Origin: Diplolepis rosae
Taxonomy: Eukaryota > Arthropoda > Insecta > Hymenoptera > Diplolepididae
Direction of reading: 5' to 3'
Assembly (NCBI GenBank): GCA_030998225.1
Contig: JAPYXD010000754.1
Span: 2,480,001-2,544,000, forward strand
DNA length: 64,000 nt
Each line of letters opens with the position of its first letter. Within the stretch, counting starts at the first letter, position 1. Below the pieces are notes generated by a model, which saw only the letters and a list, made by a program, of their open reading frames with translations, was not told the origin of the DNA and searched no databases. The translations under genes were made by a program, and so were the position numbers. Shown here piece after piece: positions 32,126-43,965 of this stretch.

Positions 32126-32385
32126 CACTCAGAAAAATATTTGATTAATCCAAGCAGAATTAATTTGGATCAAGCAAAGAATTTGCTTATTGTACAGATA
32201 ACAAAACTCTTGGTTGATTCGATCAAAGAATTTGTTTCATCCAACCAAAAATGTTTTGTTTGGATATGATTTGATCAAAGAAAAATTCAACTTGATTCAG
32301 CCAAATTTTGTTTAACGTTATCAAAGATCTTGGTTCATTTAACAAAATAGTTTGATTAGATAAAGTAAATTTTCTTTCTGAATGA
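32126..32385. mobile_element. Fold-back element, TTTGATCAAA type
   Basis: Starts CACTCAGAAAAATATTTGATT after TA (32124-32125). It contains TTGATTCGATCAAAGAATTTG, CATCCAACCAAAA and inverted counterparts. It ends near TTTTCTTTCTGAATG. Part of its word set recurs at 54078-54257, beside the satellite. Confidence 0.65.
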
Positions 32386-34010
32386 ATAATCACGAACGCG
32401 ATCTCTACTACTCCAGTCATGATTCAGCCACTCTTTGCATCTGAATTAGTATAATAATGTTCAAATGAAAAATCTGTTATTTCTGGAGCCTGTCTGATTA
32501 AATGGTTATGTAACCGCCGGTTGAACACTGCTTGATGAATTTTTAATTGAAAATAAGAAATTAATTTCAGTCTAAAAATGACTAAAAGATCAGACACTTG
32601 TAACTAAATAATTAATAGTTTCGACAACGAGCGGAAATTTGAAGACACTACTGATTGATGCAGATATTGCTATTTGATTAATTGAAACAATAGATTTTCA
32701 TTTATAATCAGTAACTGGCTTTTGGATCCTTTAATCGGCTAGGTTTGTGTGATAATAAGTTACTTTCAACTGATTTAGAATAAAAGAACAGATAACAAAT
32801 TCCAGTCAAGAGTTAGAGATAGGCGAAATTTTGAGTCTGGAAAGATATTATTTTTATTTATTCAAAGTTAAATTGAATAAATAATTGAAAAAGTTTTTGA
32901 AAAGTGTAATTTATTGATTATAAAAACCATAAGAAACTATTAAATTATTAATTCTAAACTGCTAAAACATGTTTTTTCGAAACAATAAGTACTTGAACGT
33001 CGAATTCTCTTAAAGAACAACAAAAAGTGTCAAAATTCGAATTTCTTTAAAAATAAAAGAAGGAAGCCGAAAGTTTAGAAAAAATTTAATAAAACTACTT
33101 TTCATCTTTTTATGCACACATGAAGAAAAAACAAAACGAAACATTTACATCTGCTTTATTATAATAAGTAGTACAAGAAATTTTTCGATCAAATAAATTT
33201 AAATTAAAAACCTTGTTAAAAATGAAAATTTCAGTTGACAAATGTTTGCAACATTTTTCTTCTTTTTGGAAACAACAATTGAAATTATCTACATTTTTTT
33301 ACAGACTAAAGAATAAAATTGAAGGTTTTTTCAACAAACATCTATGCAAAAACTATTGAATCCAATAGAAATTTTTTACACAATTTGTAGAAGAAATATC
33401 TGTTGGCATTATCAAATTCAAAAAATACCAGGAAGGTAACCTTACAAAAAAAAGTAACAAAAAATTTAAAATGTAGGGGAGTACAAAGTCTGTGTTTAAT
33501 TATTTCTTGTAATTTAAGAATAAAATCAAAACTTGTAAAATTTGACGAAAAATACAGCATTTAAAAATTGATACAAATAAATATGAAAAATCTGCATGAT
33601 CAAACATTTAAAAATATATGTAAAAATATGATTTACAATATTTTTAATGATTCAAAAAGATTCAATTATTCTCTTTACATTTGCAAGGATTATTCAAAGC
33701 GCTTGCATAATAAAAAATAGAAACACGACTGCTAAGATTTGAAAAATCCGGAATCTCTACTTTTAACATAGTATTGTTCCAGGCTCAAGATTCTAAGAAA
33801 TTGTCACACCCAACAATTACGAACAAGGTTGCTAAGCCGCTGAAAAATAATATAAAAACGTGGGAAATAACATGAAAAGAAGTTTAAACAGACGAGGAAA
33901 GAATACAAGTAAAAACTCTTCGATCGTGAGAGAGATTATGAGTAAAGCAATATTTTTCACCATATTTAAATTCTTTATTCTCAGCTTTTATTGACTATTT
34001 CTACACTCAG
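32386..34010. other. Unassigned AT-rich stretch
   Basis: No repeat partner or supported gene. Confidence 0.35.
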
Positions 34011-34378
34011 AAAAAAGATTGGTTGATTCAACGAAAATCTGATTGCATTAATCAAATAAAAGCAATGATATACAGACTGTAAAATTTTTTGAAATTTTGC
34101 CCACTTTGTAATGAGGAATATCTCATAAGAAGGTATGCAAATTATTTTTCTCACCAGAATCGACTATTTTTCCTAGAATTTGGTCAAATTTAACGATAGC
34201 TACGGCTAGGAAATATTTCGAAAAATTAGGGTTATTAGCTGGCACATTATTTTCGGAAATGTTTTTAAACATATTTTACAGTACAGTGAACCAAATTTTT
34301 GGTTGTTGCAATGAAAATTTTATGTATATTGTATAATATGCTATGTTCAACAAAAACAATAGAAATAAAATAAATACG

Positions 34379-34704
34379 TGTACGCGGAAAAACCCAAGTT
34401 TACAATTTTTTGCTAAACTACGTTACAATTTAGGGAAAAAGGTGTAATAGTGAGAATTTTTCGCAACACAATATTCAACAATAGACGAACTATATAATAA
34501 TTAAGTATAGATTGTATCAAAGTTTACCATAACCTATACTAAAGTTTCATATAATTTTTCGAATTTTTAGTATTTTGACTGCGAAAAATTTCCAGTCTGC
34601 TAAGAATGATTACCATTTCACCTCGATTTTCCCTAGATTCATAATATTTTTTAGAATTATCATTATAAAAAAAAACATATATTCCTATAAAAAATTTCTC
34701 GGTG
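34379..34704. mobile_element. Fold-back element, degenerate (CGCGGAAAAA / TTTCTCGGTG ends)
   Basis: AATTTAGGGAAAAAGGTG...GAGAATTTTTCGCAA in the left half pairs with TGCGAAAAATTTCC...CACCTCGATTTTCCCTAGA in the right half. The outer ends ACGCGGAAAAA and TTTCTCGGTGTA fit the shared-terminus group. A CACTCAGAAAAAAGATTGG terminus also stands alone at about 34013. Confidence 0.55.
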
Positions 34705-37323
34705 TATCAATAATAACTATATATATTTAACATCAAATATAGAAAATGACTTTGAAAAATACATTGGGAAAATCGAACGATTTCGAAAAGGCCACCGACC
34801 GCACCGGTAGAATTGCAAAGGATCATAAACTCTCTTCGCACTTTCTCTGAACATGCAGTCATAAATAATAAAGCAGCCTTTCGATGCAAATGTCGTAATA
34901 CGTATGAAAATACACGTTGTCTGTTTCATCCAGAAAAGAGACAAAATTAACGTTCAGTGATCAATATTTCACGTCTCATATGTGGATTATTTTCCGAGAA
35001 AATATTTTAATATTTTAAAGGCTTTAAAACTTCTTGAAATCGGGCAGAAAGTATAATTATACAAATATATAAACGTTTAATGAAAGCTTAAGGTAAATTC
35101 TAGTGACGAATACACTTGTATTAAAGCCTAGAATTCAGACAGTATTTCTGCGGAAAACAAAAACAAATTCAGTTATCTCTGGTGCAAGCGGGATGATTAC
35201 ACTCTGTGCATCGTTAAGGGTTCTTCTTTCCCCGATAATTCTATCGGGGGATTGAAGAGTAGAGAGGAATCATCGTAATTCCCGCATGAAAAGATCAAAA
35301 TATACCGTATTCATAATAAAATTGCAACAAATATTTTATTATTGCAACTCATTGTTCCTTTTTATTGCACTGACAAAACGATTTTGTCAAATCAATGACA
35401 ATACTTTGTTAGCATTTCTGCAACCAAATTTATGTCAAGATGAGCTTGACTAAAAAATAATGTTTTCGAATCAGAAAATTTGGATATTGTAAAAGAAAAA
35501 TTAATATTTAGAGTAAAAAAAAGTGCATTGACATTCTAAGAAACATTTTTTTGCTGTTGTATATCTAGCTACGGTCTAGCGACAACAAGAGTCGCATCAC
35601 AAAACTAATTAGGCACTGAAGCGTACTTAACATGGCACGGAATTCAATAGAACTGTATGCAGAAAACGTGCAAATTTGAGGAATGGAAACGATGGTGTTT
35701 TGTACAAAAGTTGTAGTTGTGAAGAATAAAACAAACTAAAATTATGAATCGTTCAAATTTTATTAATTAGATATGCAATTAACCTGGTAAGAAGTTGTTG
35801 CCCGTTTCCAACCCATGTTTTGTAGACAACAATAGGCACTACTCGATATTCCGACGCCCCAGCAATTCTCAACTATTTCTATTAATTAACGTAAATACTA
35901 GATTTGTTAACTCTCCTATTATTACTGCTTAACTTGATCCTTCTCTATAATCGTAAATCGCAAACAATAGTCTTATCAAATATCATTTGCAGTTAAATCA
36001 ATGAAAGTGTATTGCAAAATCATTAAAAGTATCATGCCTAACAAGACCGACAAGTTTGTTTTTAAATCTGATAAATAATTAATTGAATAATGTAAGAATA
36101 AAGTACATATGAATCAAGAAAATATTTCATCATAGATGATTGAAAAAAATTTTTGTTCAATAAATATCTCTGTTCATACCACTTCTTCTCCTTCTGTCCG
36201 AGTCTCATAAAAGTAGCAACAATTATGTTTAATGAACCAAAGAACTTCTTCTTAAAAGGGAAATAAAGCCACCAGAAGATTCATCTCGTCGAAGAAGTAG
36301 AAACACTTCTGAACACTTGCAAACTCAAGAGAACTAAAAAAAATCTTAATGTCGAGAAAAATTATATTACGAGTGCTACTCCTCCCCGCATCCGAAGCTT
36401 CACTTCATTATCTCTTTATGAGATTCTGTGCACAACTGTGCGAGTAGTTTAATTTCAGCTATTATAATTAAAACGAGCACAAAAGTATCAAAAACCAAAA
36501 TTGCTTATATAATTGTACATCCCTCTTTATTCAAAGAAATATCAAGTAGCCTCACAGTAATTGCTTTCCTATTGCTTTCAGAGAAAGATAAATATCAGTA
36601 TGAATACTTTCACAGAATTTCTAAACTCGCAATCATTATTGATGGAGACAAGATGATAGAATACTCAATAATGTTCTATAAATTGAAATAAAAATCAAAA
36701 ACTAGAATGGATTTACTGCATTAAAAAGAAGCGAAAAGAAGAGCGGAGAAGGTCTCTTCACAAAGCAAATCTATTTTATTATTTGTTTCCAGTAAACTTA
36801 CAAAATATAATTTATGACATCCGACCTTGCGCTACTTGTTCTAAAAATCGTTAGAAACTGTTTCGAGAACATCCTATGGGTTGTTTGCACATGAGGAGGA
36901 AAAACGGTGGGTCTTTCAACACGTGTATAATATAATTGAGATCAGAGAATGGATGCAAATAGTCCGAGATACATACCCCACATCACGTACTTTTGTACAC
37001 ATACTACAGTGCACGCGTGTCTGACACATACGCAACAGAGATAATCTCATGCTCCGAACCACCACAGCGAGGAATTTACTGCAGATAATTGCGGAAAATT
37101 AACGACAGCTTATCACTGTCGGATAGTCTGGATTTCTGGCAGATCGAAATAATCTTTTTAAACATGAAATTTTAAACTCGATCTTTATGAATTTATAGAA
37201 TAAATATTCAGAAAAAGCTATACGGAGAGAAATTCGATAGCAAGTAGTACCAACTTGAAGAGTAAAACCAGAATCATTAGGAAAACTTGTCAGAAAAACC
37301 CAAAACGAAGAAAAATGGATATT
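34705..37323. other. Unassigned single-copy stretch
   Basis: About 2.6 kb without a repeat partner. There is a small hairpin at about 35233-35252 (CCCCGATAATTCTATCGGGG). Frames 34707-34944 (minus) and 36428-36691 (plus, 87 codons) show no recognised domain. The stretch 36820-37090 is slightly GC-richer. No gene supported. Confidence 0.35.
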
Positions 37324-37761
37324 CCCGTGTGGAAAAATTTCATGGCAGTCTATTGTCTGATCTGACCCAGGTATGGCAATGTCCAGTCCGGCTAGTCTGG
37401 AAGTTCTGGTCTGGCTTAGATTTGGCGCTGGTCAGCATTCCATGAGAAAAACGTTTGTATGTGGCGAACGAAAATTTTGTTGAGAGGTTAGGATTTTTAA
37501 TCGAAATTGATAAGTGTTTGATTAAAATGGTTTTTCAACCAAAACTTTATTAACTGGCCACCAATTAGTTGCTAACCAGCCACGAATTAGTGGCTGACTA
37601 GCCGCTGGCTTGTGGCTGGCCAGCTGCTGACTAGCGGCTGATCGTACAAAAGCGTTACAGTTCTGGCCAGCTCCAGACCAGGCCTTATAGTCAGCGCCAG
37701 AACTGGAAACCAGACAGTCTGGTCTGGCGCTGCCCAGCGCCATGAGATTTTTCCACACGGG
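37324..37761. mobile_element. 438 bp element with CCCGTGTGGAAAAAT inverted termini
   Basis: Left CCCGTGTGGAAAAATTTCATGG and right CCATGAGATTTTTCCACACGGG are inverted repeats of about 22 bp. The interior is GC-rich and full of CTGG/CCAG words (CCAGTCCGGCTAGTCTGG, TGGCTGGCCAGC, CCAGACAGTCTGG), giving extensive secondary structure. Related by terminus and composition to the remnants at 14810 and 16590. I cannot identify a clean target duplication. Minus-strand frames at 37522-37848 are shadows of it. Confidence 0.65.
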
Positions 37762-37769
37762 TTCAGGAT

Positions 37770-37970
37770 CAATATCTAGATGCAACAAGCATCTCATATA
37801 TTCAATTGAAATATTTAAATATCCAGCTGTAATATCAGAGATATTCATATGAACCTATTTCAATATTTCAGATAGTGAAGCTGAATATTCAGATATTACA
37901 GTTCAATATCTAGATATTAGAACTGAATATATAAGATTCTTGTCACATAGTTGAATATCTATTTTTTTTC
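37770..37970. repeat. Iterated AATATCTAGATATT-like palindromes
   Basis: Many variants of GAATATTCAGATATT, CAATATCTAGATATTAG and TGAAATATTTAAATAT in both orientations over 200 bp, directly beside the CCCGTG element. Likely a degenerate fold-back of the same general style as its neighbours. Confidence 0.45.
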
Positions 37971-38319
37971 GTAAAGATTATGGTATACGCGGATAGAAAT
38001 TTGATGGTTGAAAGTACCATTTTTGACTTTAAAACAGAACCATTAGGAATTTCTGCGAGTTAGTTCCAAAAATATGCTACTTAATATAAAACGTTTCAGG
38101 AAATATCACCAAGAATTATACTAAAAATTGAAAATTCATATGCCAACTTTTTTTTTGTCATAATCATTAATTATGTTTTAATTATTTTTCTCAAATTTAC
38201 TATTTTTGCTGAAAAAATTTTCAGGACATTTTTCCGCAAATTGAAACATAGTTTAATAAAAATTGGAAAGCGAGTCTGTGTTTCTGTATGTTTTAAACAT
38301 AAAAATTGTTTTGGTCTTT

Positions 38320-39060
38320 GAAGTCCATGGACCAACCAGACTACGTGACTAAATTTCTAGGTAAATATAATCGTGTGGGATAGCATTTTGCTACACGTAA
38401 TGACTGCCTTTAAATTTTGGAAATATGCGCTGTGAACAATTTTTAGCCATAATAATAATTTTTTTCTGGGCTCTATTCACAAATAAAGACATTAAATAAT
38501 TATAACTTGTTCATTCTCACAATATACAATCAAAGTGAGTATACAGAAAACAACCATGATTTAAATCTACCTCATTTTTGAAGCTGCAATTTGGAAAAAT
38601 TTGGAAAAAATCGTGATTTTCCACGACGCCAAGATCTTATTCGACGAAAGCCGACCCAAAGTACCAATATGGTTCTGTTCACATGAAAAATAACAGAAAT
38701 TTTCTGTTACTTCCACTGATATTAACTGACAGAACATACTCTTTTGATTCATACTCTGAATTTCTCTCTTTCTAATATTATACAATAAGGAACGTCTGTC
38801 TGGTTCGTTTCAGTAAAAATTTGGAATAAAATATTTTCCACAGAAACTAAAACTGGAAGAATTATTGCTGTTTACAGTTAATTGTGAAATCATTTGCAAA
38901 ATTTTTACTAAAACGAACCAGACATAAAAGAAGTATTTCAGTTTCCTCCAAGACTTTCCTGGGATTATGTACATTTTCAGCTGAAATTTTGGGACATGAT
39001 AAAAGGCATTCTGACAAAGATTTATAGACTCTGAATAATTGTTTTGATTCACCAAGAGTG
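38320..39060. repeat. Family C fragments
   Basis: GGACCAACCAGACTACGTGACTAAATT (about 38331) matches the termini at 54541-54890. AACGTCTGTCTGGTTCGTTT with inverted AAACGAACCAGACATAAAAG (about 38791-38929), and CAGTTAATTGTGAAATCATTTGCAAAATTTTTAC, match the interior of the 54.7 kb element. Minus-strand frames 38567-38785 and 38810-39055 overlap this repeat and are not called. Confidence 0.5.
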
Positions 39061-39529
39061 AATTTTGGCGAACATTTTAAATAAGGCTCAATCGATACAT
39101 ATAATGAAGAATTAAGTCTGATTAATTTCTAATATCATGTTCGATGCAATAGCTCCGAAACCAAATAGAAGCTTAAACCACACGGGGATTGAACTAACTT
39201 AGTTGGAGGACAAGCTACTTTGGTAAAAACCGTTATGGCGTTAATAAGCATTGATTATTAATTCGTAGCCAGCTGAAACCAGTGCGTAATATTAGACTAA
39301 CAAAATCCCCAAGCTAGTATTAAGATAAGCACATTAAACGTCGTCTCTGTTGTTATTATACTCCCGCGAACTTGTTCTTCCTACGGGGAACTATAAACCA
39401 TAAACAGAATTGTCCTATAGGAACTCATTGGCGATTGGTGTAACCGCGAAAATGATTCCAACGCCCAGCGCTGCCCAAAAGTAATGACCGCAAACACAAA
39501 CATGTCTTAATTTTTTGGAAACAACTTCA

Positions 39530-39765
39530 CGCACGAAAAAAACTCTATGGTTGTGACAACCACAAAAATAGTTAGATTTAGAACAATTACTTATAACAAT
39601 TGCCCCAACCATATATAATCATTTGTAGCAACTATTTAGTTTTTTGAAAAAATTATTTAGTTTCTTACTTAAACAAACCGTTGAAGCAACTAATGTAAGT
39701 AGTTGATCTGAATCCAACTATTTATGTGGTTACCACAACGATGCAGTTTTTTTACGTGCGCTCTA
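39530..39765. mobile_element. Fold-back element, GGTTGT type
   Basis: GCACGCACGAAAAAAACT...GGTTGTGACAACCACAAAAATAGTT on the left is matched by AACTATTTATGTGGTTACCACAACG...AGTTTTTTTACGTGCGC on the right. The 65-codon minus frame 39415-39612 overlaps the left arm. No target duplication resolved. Confidence 0.65.
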
Positions 39766-39830
39766 AAGATATATTATATATACAAGCTATTTATAAAATC
39801 TTGCTTTTATCTAAAACTGTAAGAAATGTA

Positions 39831-40902
39831 CACTGGGAGAAAAAATAATGTCACCGCAACAAAATAGTTTTGTTAAACAGATTTTGTTGTCAATACTAAA
39901 ATTTGGTTGGCATTACGAAAAGAATGGTTAATGTTACAAAAAAATGTATTTGGTTCGAACAAATAATTTGATTGAATGCCTTGGTTAAACCACCTAAATA
40001 ATTTGGTTGTCCCGACAAAATGTATTAACACTCATGTGTATTGTTTTGTTTATATCAGTATTTCGTTCGCGTCGCACGCAACCGGCACATCATCCTATCT
40101 TTCCACTTCATAAAATATGTTACGAGAGTTAAACTAGGGCGTAAGGTGGCGCTAGTATTAATTATGTTCTGCTAGACCACATAATGCACAGAAAAAATAC
40201 GAAAAAGTGGCAAATTAATCTCTAAACAAACCATGTTACAGAGTAAAAATTATTTTAAACTAGTAGTTAAACTGTTTTCATATTATTGTGTTATTTTCCA
40301 TGTGTTACGTGCTTTGACAGTGCAAAGTTACTACTAGCGACACCTGAACTCTGGTGACATATTTCAATTCCTCGATACACAGGTCTGGTCACGCGGCTCT
40401 TTTGTTTGATTCGATGTAGCAAACTTTACCGAGAAACCACATGTCTTCATTTTCGCTGTTCACCGAAATTTAATTTAATCGAATTCGCGACTGTTGACTT
40501 TTTTCTACTTTTATGATTTGTAGATTCGAATAACCTCGGAAATTCATATTTCTCTTTCCGTGCACAGAAATATGTTTTATCTGTGCAAAAAATATTGCTA
40601 ATTTAACAAAATTATGAATTTCCTTCAACAAAACGATTTTGTTCTACTAAAAAAAAGTATGCTCTCCTAACAAAATAATTTTTTTCTTGGAACAAAATAA
40701 TTTTGTTGAATCAACAATAAGTTTTGTCATACTAACAAAACACTTTTGTTATCACTACAAAATTATTTGGTTGAGTGAAACTAAAAATTCAACAACAAAA
40801 TTTGGTTGGTCCAACAAAACATTTTGTCAGCTGTACATCAAACAAATTATTTTGTTGCGACAACCAAATTTTTGTTGGCACTACCAAACTGTTTTCTCAG
40901 TG
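39831..40902. mobile_element. 1072 bp fold-back element, ACAAAATNATTTTGT arrays, TA flanks
   Basis: Left end CACTGGGAGAAAAAATAA and right end ACTGTTTTCTCAGTG, each flanked by TA (39829-39830, 40903-40904). Both ends carry arrays of words like CAACAAAATTATTTTGTTG, long at the right (about 40610-40890) and short at the left (39855-40020). The centre (about 40040-40560) is single-copy and less AT-rich. It may be captured sequence. The 72-codon frame 40687-40905 is the translated array. Confidence 0.7.
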
Positions 40903-40904
40903 TA

Positions 40905-41517
40905 GATATTTCTGGTAAATTTACAATCTTTTCGTAAATTTTCGTAACTGGTTCATACCTCTAATACTGGATGACAACTTTTGTATAGTTATTCCCGAGT
41001 TAACTAGTGATGATGTTTTATTTGACAACTATACCCAGACGTCGTATTAACGTAAACTAAAATGGAGTTCAATCTTCCACATTTTTCTAATTACCAGTTC
41101 CACTAAAAAATGCGGAAAACAGAATTTGCGTAATCAGCGAATACTGACTCAATATAGCGATAATAGAATTAAAATTAATTTAAAATTATTCGTTTAGAAT
41201 AACTTCTACAACAAAAACCGGCAATGATACATTTCAAACGACGAGTACCAACGAAACCGCCGATTTTGGACACTATCGATTTTTTCGTCGTCCACATGTT
41301 TTAAAAATATGAAAAAATTATGAGATGCGCGTCATCGGTAGACATATTATTGACGAAAAACTCAACTTTGTTCTGGAATTTTTTCATCGAAAAAATTGCA
41401 TGCAAAAGTTTTTGCAATTTTTTTCTTTGCGAATTTTATGTGCGAAAATTCGCGAAAAATTTACAGAAGTTCCTCTTGATGTTGAGTTAAAAAATGCAAA
41501 AAACGAAATTTGCATAA
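40905..41517. other. Unassigned; local duplication of AAATTTGC-TAATCAGCGA
   Basis: AAAATGCGGAAAACAGAATTTGCGTAATCAGCGA at about 41108-41141 is a relative of the sequence surrounding the next element, AAAATGCAAAAAACGAAATTTGCA / TAATCAGCGATAAC. It therefore serves as an uninterrupted comparison site. The 75-codon frame 41325-41552 runs into the element and is not a gene. Confidence 0.45.
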
Positions 41518-41753
41518 GGGGCCGTTCACATAATACGTCACGCGATTTTTAGCTATTTTTACCTCTTAATTTTATAAAACATTTTTCGTTAACGCGTACA
41601 AAATCCAGTAAAAAATTTCGTGGGTACACATTTAATGTGTGACGTAACGCAGAGACCAGACCCCCCTCCCAACATGTCACACCACGTCACAATTTGCAGA
41701 CTCCCCCCCCCCCCCATCCAATAAACTGTGTGACGTATTATGTGAACGCTCCC
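41518..41753. mobile_element. 236 bp MITE, GTTCACATAATACGTCAC termini, TAA target duplication
   Basis: Left GGGGCCGTTCACATAATACGTCAC and right GTGACGTATTATGTGAACGCTCCC are inverted repeats. TAA lies on both sides (41515-41517, 41754-41756), the three-base duplication typical of PIF/Harbinger elements. The interior includes CCAGACCCCCCTCCC and a 14-base C run (about 41702-41715) between CACGTCAC-type words. MITEs with this CCGTTCA...ACGTCAC end are familiar from several insect genomes; superfamily assignment is inference from the TAA. Confidence 0.85.
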
Positions 41754-43690
41754 TAATCAGCGATAACTTATCCAATATGGCGGCTATCGGGTTGAAAATT
41801 TGCACAAAACAATCCTAGGACAAATGCCTTCGAATACTTGATACTAGATCTCAATTGGGTTGGGGGCCGTTTTTACATGGAAACCCGGCTAGGCCCTTTA
41901 TGATTTCTGTTGCAAATATTAAAATGGTAGATCAAAAATTTCTTAAAGGTTTTTCAAATGCCTTTTTTAAATCAATAACCATTGTGTGAATCGTAGAGCC
42001 TGCATATTTTTGGTATACCCTGTTTTGAACTTTTTGATTTTTTATATTATGTGGTTGAGTTCGAAATTTTTATTTAGAAACAGTGATTGCGGAAACAATA
42101 CTCCAAAAATACAATAAAAACTGTGTTTTACTCAAGTATACACAATATTTCAAAATTCAATACCTGAAGTCCATGTTGAAACGGAATTTTTTATTTTACT
42201 AACTGTGATGATCAAAATAAAAATCAGAAAATGAAGTTTATATTCCCCAAAATATTTAAAACAATATTAAATATTTTTGGCTAAAATTTTAGTACATGAC
42301 AAAGTACATTTTAGCGAAAGGTTGTAAACTAATTAGTTTTGAATTGAAAAAATTCAAATGTCGATAAAACCAGAATTCACTTTTTAATTTTTCAAGAGCA
42401 ATTTTCAAATCGACAACTCTTCATTAAAATATCCTTTGTCATATCCTAAATATACCCTCAACAACCAAATTTTGAGAAAAAGAAAGCTGTCCATTTTTTC
42501 CTCATTTACAAATTTATGTTGAATAATATTTTTGCTTACGCCCAAATTTATTATATTGTTTTTCCGTAATCTTAGGACATTAAATTTCTATAATAATAAT
42601 TTATTTCGTCCAATACACATTACAAACAGCACAAATAGCAGAACAGAATTTAAATTAACAAAAGCTGGTTGTTATTTCACTAACACTTTCAAGTGAAATC
42701 GTGGCTGGCTTTATAAAATCACAGACTTCACATAAAACTATTGTTACGTCAATTACCGGCCTTTCGTAAAAATACATTAGATATGAATAACTTTATTTCT
42801 AAAATTTCAGCGTTTTAATTTTACGATAGATAATAAATAATACAAAAGATCTTGTAAATATGATCACATCATTAAAAGTTGTGAAATAAAATTTATTGTA
42901 AACTTACTATCCATTACCTTTTAATTTAATATCAGTGAAAAAATAAAATTTTATAACTCAATAACTTTTATTTTATACCCTAAGATAACATAAAATTCCC
43001 AATTATCACTTACTTAAAAATGATTCAACTGATTTTTGGCGCATACTAAATCATCAATCAGTAGTTCCTTTTATGAGTGTTCATTTTGAAATGAAATTGT
43101 ATTTTTAATCATTCACACTCTTTTTCGACAACTTTGACAAGAATTATGGAAGAAAATGAATCACTAACAAAGATTAGAAAAAAAAATTTTTAGCATTACA
43201 TTTTAAAACTTTACCGATTTCCCTTTCTGCAGACATATGCTCTTAATCTAAAAATTTTTCCATTATTATTCTATAAACTAAGATCTTAATGGTTCAGAAA
43301 GACATATAGTAAGCTAGAGTATATAATTTTAAAAAGGCGAAATAAAAATCAATTAGACATCAAATAAGAATAACAAATTTTTTCCTAAATGTGTGTGTTA
43401 ATTGACATCCAGAATATTCCAAGCTGTCTTGAAATTTTTGCAATTAATCTAACATTATAAATCTGCATGCCTTCAATTTTAATTCATTAAACATTCAGAA
43501 AGTAGTTACGTTGATTTAACAAAAATTTGGTTCAATCAATCAAAAAACTGCATTGATTTGTATATAAGAAAATTTTGCTTCTACCAAACAAATGTTTTTT
43601 TTTTTCAAGTTAAACATCAATAAAGTTTGTCACGTATCAGAAAAAATTTAAAATAAAATTTAATTTCAAGGTACCCGTGAAAATCGAGTA
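41754..43690. other. Unassigned AT-rich stretch
   Basis: About 1.9 kb with no open frame long enough to consider and no repeat partner seen. Confidence 0.4.
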
Positions 43691-43965
43691 TACTCTCTAA
43701 ATCTGAATCAGTCAAAATTTACTGATTATCAGTGAAATTTGACTGATTTAAATAGCTAAAAAGAGGTTACTGTAAATCAGTCAAATTTCACTGATTACTT
43801 CAGTGGAAATCAATTGATTTAACAGTGAAAAATACTTTTTTCAGTGATTGAATCAGTGTAAACAACTGATTTGTCAGTGAAAGATATTTTTCACTGATGA
43901 ATCAGTGAAAAGACAAATTACTGATTCAACCAGTGAAAATTCGACTGATTCAGATTTAGAGAGTA
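43691..43965. mobile_element. Fold-back element, CAGTGAAAATTTGACTGATT type
   Basis: Left TACTCTCTAAATCTGAATCAG pairs exactly with right CTGATTCAGATTTAGAGAGTA. Between them, CAGTGAAA, TTTCACTG and ACTGATT words repeat in both orientations at least ten times. About 275 bp. Same design as its neighbours but with a different terminus. Confidence 0.75.

Noticed and set aside
40687..40905. 72-codon plus-strand frame
   Set aside because: It lies wholly inside the palindromic ACAAAAT array of a fold-back element.
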